Assembly: GCF_022539595.1 (NCBI RefSeq)
Contig: NC_072781.1
Coordinates: forward strand, 33,150,938 to 33,214,937
Reading direction: 5' to 3'
Length of the DNA stretch: 64,000 nt
Source: Amphiprion ocellaris
Taxonomy: Eukaryota > Chordata > Actinopteri > Pomacentridae
The first letter of the stretch is position 1; every line of letters begins with the position of its first letter. Positions 58,231 to 64,000 of this stretch are shown here, piece after piece. A program made the translations under genes and the position numbers. The notes beneath the pieces were generated by a model. That model had not been told where the DNA came from, made no database searches, and saw only the letters and a list, made by a program, of their open reading frames with translations.

Positions 58231-59160
58231 AAAGAAATGTTTTTAACCTGGATTTAAAAGTGTCTATATTTGGTGAGAGTTTAATCTCCACCAGCAGTTT
58301 GTTCCACTTATTTGCAGCAGAACAGCTAAATGCTGCTTCTCCATGTTTAGTCCGGACTCTGGCCTGGACTAGCTGACCTGAGTCCTTGGCTCTAAGAGCC
58401 CTGCTGGGTTTGTATTCTCTGAACATATATCAGATGTATTCTGGGCCTAAACTGTTCTGGGATTTGTAAATGATACGATGGAGATTGGTCGTTAAGAGCT
58501 TTGTCTGTCAGGAGAAGGATTTTAAATTCTGTTCTAGATTTCACTGGAAGCCAGTGAAGAGAAACCAGTACAAGGGGTCCTCAACTTATATCAGAGTTCC
58601 GTTCCTACAGTGTGATGCAAGTCCATTTTTGCTGTGAGTTGGAACTCCAGGGAAAATGTAAACAAAGCCGATACGATATCGATAGTCATTAGCTCACACT
58701 GAAACACAACTCGGCAGGAAAATACCGGTGAAAATGTAAACTGTAAGTCTGACTTACTCTTGGGAGCCTTAATGAAGTTAACAAATGTAGCATAATCCAG
58801 TTTAAACAAAGCCATCTGATAGCACCGCATGGTTACTGTACATACGGTATTCATCCGCTCTGCTTGCTGCGTGACGACGTATTCATCCGCTCCACCCACC
58901 AACTACTTCCACTGAACCAGTTCTGACGGAGCGACGAAACGCCGTAGCTTAAACCGAGGAGCGGTCTGTAATCTGTTCCGACATAACGACGAAACAATGT
59001 AAGTCAAGGACGTCGTAAACTGAGGACCTTCTGTAAAGGAGAAATATGATCTCTCTTGCGAACTCCCATCAGAACTCTTGCTGCAGCGTTTTGGGTCAAC
59101 TGTAGGTTCTTCAAAGAGCTGTTGGGACATCCTGTCTGTAGATTCTATTTCTACGCTTTT
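58231..59160 (-). pseudogene. L2-type LINE ORF2 C-terminus, interrupted twice
   Basis: The minus strand, read in pieces, gives LQLTQNAAARVLMGVRKRDH (59130-59040), then after a MITE WLPVKSRTEFKILLLTDKAL (about 58560-58490), then SRALRAKDSGQLVQARVRTK and WNKLLVEIKLSP and FKSRLKT up to 58231. This is the standard C-terminal order of L2/Rex1-type fish ORF2. The frame is broken by the MITE at 58573-59034, by an internal shift, and by the LTR at 58230. The reverse transcriptase core is absent. Confidence 0.88.
58573..59034. mobile_element. MITE with TA duplication (Tc1/mariner, Tigger-like ends)
   Basis: Bounded by TA, with left end CAAGGGGTCCTCAACTTA and right end GTAAACTGAGGACCTTCTG, inverted to each other. 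It splits the L2 ORF2. Inner strings GAGTTCCGTTCCTACAG and GAGTTGGAACTCCAGGGAAA match the fragment at 19999-20086. The TA target and GGTCCTCGACTTACG-type ends suggest pogo/Tigger relatives. No transposase. Confidence 0.8.
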
Positions 59161-59950
59161 AGGGGCATTGTGTAGTCAGAAACCTGTGCAGGATCTTAAA
59201 TCTGTCAGCAGATATTCAGACCAAACACCACCCAGGAAACACACATGATGAGAAACCAGCATAAAGTAGAAACGACGTCCATGAAGTCTGTCAGCTGACT
59301 CACGTGCTCAGAGCTATGACCTCTTCAGCAGCTCCTCCTTTTATTCCTCCATGAAGAATGAAATCCTGAGTGTGTTTTTATGTTTGCATTATGAGAACCA
59401 AATGTTCTCATGAGAACCAAATGTAGTCAGGAAACTCTACAGGTTGTCTGGCGGCTACAGGAAATGAAAGCTGAGTGTTTAATGGAGACTTTTCAGATTC
59501 ATTCCAATAAATAATGTTTCAGTTGAACTTTTCACCCCAGACCTTAGTGTTATGCTAACTTTAGAAGCCCCTCTGCTGCTGCTGTTTGTTTTTGTCCTGT
59601 TTTGTTTCTCGTTTGTTTCCTCAACACTTCTTGCTGTTTTTTTTTTTTGTGTGTTTCTCTTGCAGTCAATCTTGCTCTTGTTAACATATTTAATCCTCAG
59701 CGGCGGTGGTAAATTAGCATTTGGTTTGTGTCCCCTGTCACAACAAATATTTGTCCGTGGATTGTTTTGCTGCTATTTGACAGCAGATCATCGGTGGCTC
59801 TGTGTTGTTCTGGGAGATCCGGTTGTTGCTCGTCCACATAGCGCTCCTCATGGGCAAACTGATGCCTAGATTCTATTTTCAGCCTCGTTCTGGATTATTT
59901 TTTATCATGCATGAAGTTTTAACTGTTGCCGAAGACCAAAGTTTGTGCAG
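59161..59950. other. No gene seen
   Basis: Unique DNA. A hydrophobic 105-codon frame at 59552-59869 starts in a T-rich stretch and has no recognisable domain. Confidence 0.4.
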
Positions 59951-59951
59951 A

Positions 59952-60232
59952 AACTTGATTTTCAGACGTCTAGAATTTAATATTTGCTTTAAATGTTGAT
60001 AGTTTAACTCCTTTATTCTTTAAAATAACAGAAAATGTTCCTTTTATCACCTGTCAACAAGAAAAATAAAAAACAAACTTTTTATTCTGCAGTAACTTGA
60101 TTTTCAGACGTCTAGAATTTAATATTTGCTTTAAATGTTGATAGTTTAACTCCTTTGTTCTTTAAAATAACAGAAAATGTTCCTGTTTTATCACTTGTCA
60201 ACAAGAAAAATAAAAAACAAACTTTTTATTCA
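59952..60232. repeat. 142-bp recent tandem duplication
   Basis: ACTTGATTTTCAGACGTCTA starts at 59953 and again at 60095. The two units are nearly identical, with a few differences (TTATTC/TTGTTC, TCCTTTTATC/TCCTGTTTTATC, CACCTG/CACTTG). Confidence 0.95.
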
Positions 60233-60419
60233 AGTTGTTTATATTTTTGGCTGCATTTTCATTTTTGTTGTTTTCATTCTTTTTTCATTCATTCTTCTTT
60301 TTATAGTTAACTAAATGCTGCAACCAATACATATTTAGCTGTAATAAATAAATAAATAAATAGAAATTTATCTGCAACTTGGTGGGAAATTTAACCAAAT
60401 TTAAGCTTTAACAATTTTT

Positions 60420-60900
60420 TCACAATTTTTACTTTTTTCAAGAAAGTTTGAGTCATTGGAACAAGTCTCTAGTCAGATTTGAACATTTTTAAGTCATTTA
60501 GGACACATTTTAATCATTTTAGAGAAGGTTTTTGTCATTTTGGGCAAATTTTGAGTAGAGGAAGACATTTTAGGTCAATTTGTACAATTTGTGTCAATTT
60601 GTACAAATTTTAGATCATTTTGGACAAATCTCATAATTTTGACATTTTCAGTAATTTTGGATGAGTTGTGAGTCACTGCAGATGTTTTTTGAGTCATTCA
60701 GAACAGATTTTAATAATTTTGGACAAGATTTTTGGTAATTTTGGGCAAATTTTGAGTACCTTTAAACAATTTTCAGGTCATTATTGGTTAAATATTGAGT
60801 AATTTTTGAAAATTTACAGTAATTTAGGACATATTAGAGTCATGCTGGACAAATTTTAAGGATTTTTTGAACATTTCCAGTGATTTTGAACATTTGGGTT
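60420..60900. repeat. Degenerate TTTTGGACAAATTTTGAGTCA tandem repeat
   Basis: About 20 diverged units of 18-28 bases built on CATTTTGGACAAATTTTGAG. Related blocks lie at 61200-61430 and 62580-62780, and the reverse complement at 22270-22810. Confidence 0.8.
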
Positions 60901-61014
60901 TGATTTTGCTTTTGTGTGAAAATTCTTGGATGTTCTCCTGCTGGAATATTCCTCTTCTTCCAGCTTCTGCAGACTGGTACTCATCTGGTTGGCCAGTGTT
61001 GTGGTTTATCATCT

Positions 61015-61190
61015 CATCATACTTGCACCTCCGTGCTTCACTGTCAGGACTATGCATCCACTGTGGTAGTCCTGGTCAGGTTCTCACCAAACATCTGGAC
61101 TCCATCTGAGCTCAAACCTCCTGAGTTGATCTTCCTGGATCATATTCCAACTTTATAAAGTCTCAGTCAGAATTTTTTAGATCCTCTATT
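61015..61190 (-). pseudogene. Tc1-like transposase remnant within a duplicated block
   Basis: The minus strand contains the TVKHGG-type block (CTGACAGTGAAGCACGG) and the CCAGATGTTTGGTGAGAACC part upstream of it. The first is homologous to 5846-5920. The block, plus the degenerate array up to about 61340, is repeated at 62395-62700 in the same orientation. Confidence 0.7.
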
Positions 61191-61199
61191 CAATTCTTT

Positions 61200-61430
61200 T
61201 CCCTCATGAAGTCATTTTGGACAAATTCTGTGTAATTTTTTGGAAACTTTTGATTAATTTTGGAACATTTTGGGCAAATATCGAGTCATTTTGAACAGAT
61301 TTTGAGCCACTTTGGGAAAACGTTGAATCATTCTGGACCATTTTTACTTGTTTTTGAGTCATTTTCAGTCACTTTATATCTGTTTTCAGTCATTTTGGAC
61401 AAATTCTGAGGTAATTTTGAACATTTTTCA
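61200..61430. repeat. Degenerate TTTTGGACAAATT repeat, second block
   Basis: Same family as 60420-60900, with CATTTTGGACAAATTCTG and TTTTGAGTCATTTTCAGTCA units. Confidence 0.78.
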
Positions 61431-61434
61431 TCCA

Positions 61435-62394
61435 TTCTGATCACTAATAAACAGAAACTGAGCCTGATAACTTTGGTGATTTCAGCGGATATAACATTTA
61501 TGGAGTTTTTATGGTGAAAATGCACCAAACGGAGCTTTACAACCTGTAGATTCAGTAGAATCTGTTTGTAAACTAAATGCATAAAGCATGACTTGGCCTT
61601 ACGTCACTAGAATCCTCTAAATGTTGGCTTTCATTCCTCTTTAAGGGTAAATTTGTGGCTGCACCAGCGTTAAGCGAGGTGATAAAGTCCTGTTCTATGT
61701 GAGATAATGATGTGTGATATCGTTGTGTTGTTGCATGGATCCGATCAAGGGTCTGTTGTATAAATGTTTGCTGTGACCGTCTTTTACTCGGGTCAGGAAG
61801 CGTCTCTAGTCGTCTTTCTGCTCCGTCACGTCTTCCTCGGCTCCTTTTCAAGGCTTTGTTCGCTGCCATTGTGTCGTTGAACCGCAGCGTTTCTCAGCTC
61901 TTTGTGATTTTTAGCTTTTTAATCTCGCTTCGGTTTGACGCTCGTCGGTTTTAATCTTCTCAGCTCTGCGTGTAAACAAATGTTCAGGTCAGAGTGTTTC
62001 TGTTTCCTGGTAGTTTATGAGGAACAGACGAACGCTCGTCATCAGAAAATAACTCAGAAGAGATGATTCTGAGGCGCTTTCATGTCGACGTCTGTCTGTC
62101 CTCAGTGGCTGATTTAGACTAAAACCAAACAAACAGCAGAGTTTGTCTGTTTTCATTCAGTACTGTCTGTATTTGTGAATATTTATGAGTGTAAAACCTC
62201 TAAATGTGACCTTTAGGCCCTACAGATTAGGTCTTAAAATGCTTTCATGTTTTAGTGACACCTTTTAAATTCTGTAAATGTTTATATTAAACAGCTTTTG
62301 TATTTTAAGTATATTATAGATATGTATTAAATAGAAAATATCTTCCAAGTAAAGAAAGAACACTGAGAAAGGTGTTTTTCCAGCTTGAAAAATC
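61435..62394. other. No gene seen; GC-balanced centre
   Basis: 61600-62110 has higher CpG content and a minus-strand 98-codon Arg/Thr-rich frame (61573-61869, MAANKALKRSRGRRDGAERR) with no recognised domain. It is not accepted as a gene. Confidence 0.4.
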
Positions 62395-62580
62395 ATCATA
62401 TTTACGTTTCCATGCTTCACTGTCAGGACTCTGCATCCACTGTGGTGGTCCTGGTCAGGTTCTCACCAAACATCTGGATCCATCTCAGCTCATGAGTTGA
62501 TCTTCCTGGATCCTTTGTCAACTTTGTGAAGTTTCAGTCAGATCTTTTAGATCCTCTGTTCAATCCTTTTCCATTGTGAA
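62395..62580 (-). pseudogene. Tc1-like transposase remnant, second copy
   Basis: Near copy of 61015-61190: CATGCTTCACTGTCAGGACT, CACTGTGGTGGTCCTGGTCA, CTCACCAAACATCTGGA. Too short to restore any frame. Confidence 0.7.
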
Positions 62581-62785
62581 GCCATTTTGGACAAATTCTG
62601 AGTAATTTTTTGAAAATTTTGATTCATTTTGGGATAGATTCTGAGTCACTTGGGCAACATGTTGAATCCTTCTGGACCATTTTTACTTGTTCTTCACTCA
62701 TTTTCAGTCACTTTTGAAATGTTTTGAATCATTTTGGACAAATTTTAAGGTAATTTTGGACTAATTTTGAACATTTCATTTTTCA
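62580..62785. repeat. Degenerate TTTTGGACAAATT repeat, third block
   Basis: Copy of the array in the duplicated block, about ten diverged units. Confidence 0.75.
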
Positions 62786-62789
62786 GATT

Positions 62790-63719
62790 GTGCAGTTCTT
62801 TTCTATGTGGATCCACAAGGCAGACATAGATAGAAGCAGTCCATAGGTCCAGAAGTGAGAACGTTCTGCTGTTCACAGCTCATTTTAGAACCATGTTCAA
62901 CAGTTAGACTGATTGAAAACAGCTGGATTCACTTTGGTTGCATTTACTTTGTGAAGTCCTTGGTTTTGATTGTTCATAAGAGTAAATATTCAAACATTAG
63001 ACTTGGAAAGAATGAAATTCTTGACAGTTTAGAGCCATTTGACATCTAACTGACATTACAACTTGTGTTTTATATTGAATATTTGTCAAATAATCCTCAA
63101 ATCTGACACAAAATCCAACTAAAAAACCAACATCTGCACTTTTAGATGAACATATTTTCACTTATTTCCCCTTAAGAACCAGAAGCGGAGGCCTGATGTT
63201 AATCTGAGTGTGAGGAAATATCGAATGAGTTTAAACTTCTCCTGTTGTTCCTCCCACATCATCAGCTGGTCATTGTGAAGCAGAGACCTGGGAGAGGCTC
63301 TTCTTTTTTCATTTTTTGGATGGATGTTGCCTCTAATGGTGGAGATATTGAGCTCACAGGGAGGCTAACTCTGTCCTCTCGGTTCCTCCCACATCATCAG
63401 TTAGTCGTTATGAAGGCTGAGTCATTAGCATCAGACAGATCGTTAATGCAGAGACGGATCGTTATGAGGGACCAGCTCATTGTCCTTATTGAACGGGGAA
63501 GGATTATTTTCACACCTGAGTGTCATTCGTCTTCGTGACGGTGAACGGAGGAGCGGCGGCCGATTTATGGACGGCTGGAGTCTGAAGAAGACGGCGTTGT
63601 CCGATATCTCAGAGCTAATCTGAAGGCTAATTATGAGGCGGGACGACGTCCTGATGCTGGCAGGAGACGCTTCAACATTCACTCTGGATTCCTTAAGAAA
63701 TTTAATAAGTCAGGCAGCA
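62790..63719. other. No gene seen; short internal repeat
   Basis: GTTCCTCCCACATCATCAG occurs at about 63246 and 63379, 133 bases apart, each followed by a diverged GTCRTTRTGAAG. The region 63180-63700 is otherwise GC-balanced with no convincing frame. Confidence 0.4.
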
Positions 63720-64000
63720 AACTCTGAGCTTTTTTATGTAGTTTTTGTTTATGTTGTTTATGTTATGTAGTTTATGTTGTTTTTTGTCTCTTTCAGGTCA
63801 TTTTGTGCTTCTTTGCTGTGTTGTTGCGTTGTCTAGTTGTTCTTTTGCATCTCTGTGCATTTTTTAAAAATTTTCTTTCAGATAATTTCACTCATTTTAA
63901 CCGTTTCACTGACAGAAGACATTTCTAAGTTCTCTCTCCTTCTTCATGTTGTTCTGTTTCCATAGAGCTGCAGGATTTTATATTATAGTAAAACAAACAT
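63720..64000. repeat. Copy of the T-rich repeat of 16661-17625
   Basis: Shares TTTGCTGTGTTGTTG, TTGTCTAGTTGTTCTTTTGC, GACATTTCTAAGTTCTCTCT, CTTCATGTTGTTCTGTTTCC and ATAGAGCTGCAGGA in the same order. It runs off the window edge. Confidence 0.75.

Noticed and set aside
61573..61869. 98-codon basic frame on the minus strand
   Set aside because: No recognised family and no support from context, although its GC content is higher than the surroundings.

Overview
This is nuclear DNA from a ray-finned fish, most likely a percomorph teleost. The inference rests on repeat content: tRNA-headed SINEs with typical fish tails, several Tc1-like transposase remnants, piggyBac-type MITEs with TTAA ends, L1- and L2-type LINE fragments, a hAT foldback element, many AT-rich degenerate minisatellites, and interstitial (TGAA)n and (CA)-rich DNA. 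No complete host protein-coding gene, rRNA or operon-like structure is visible. Almost every open frame is short and unsupported. The window looks like a large intron or a gene desert in which mobile elements have been inserted into one another.

Layout. 1-6.5 kb: duplicated 132-bp blocks, Tc1-like transposase remnants and half of a piggyBac-type MITE. 7.2-8.9 kb: a Tc1-like element whose transposase gene has expanded into a 1.26-kb array of 29-bp repeats. 10.4-12.6 kb: two piggyBac-type MITEs in opposite orientation. 12.6-17.6 kb: LINE debris and dispersed low-copy repeats. 20 kb: a SINE next to a truncated MITE. 23.7-26.1 kb: a SINE with target-site duplications and a 5'-truncated L1-type LINE with a 15-bp duplication, the LINE lying inside a repeat family called X here.

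26.08-40.07 kb is the most notable feature: about 14.0 kb bounded by about 280-bp inverted repeats, sitting in repeat family X with a candidate TTAC target duplication. Each end has a promoter-like segment with a splice donor pointing inward. The interior holds exon-like segments I cannot identify, a LINE ORF1 fragment, a SINE with its own duplication, two tRNA-like sequences and several tandem repeats. It could be an undescribed large DNA transposon.

41.2 kb: a CpG-dense 25-bp minisatellite with a NotI site in most units. 44-49 kb: several tandem arrays, including a 39-bp array with an E-box in 18 of 28 units. 50.3 kb: a near-perfect hAT foldback MITE with an 8-bp duplication. 51.9-54.9 kb: a large foldback plus tandem duplication. 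55.9-59.2 kb: a nest in which an L2-type LINE was entered by a MITE and by an LTR retroelement carrying a broken PNMA-like gag. 60-64 kb: degenerate tandem repeats and further Tc1 remnants. Low-repeat stretches near 5.2, 11.4, 43, 51.2 and 55.3 kb have the texture of conserved non-coding elements, but conservation cannot be tested here.
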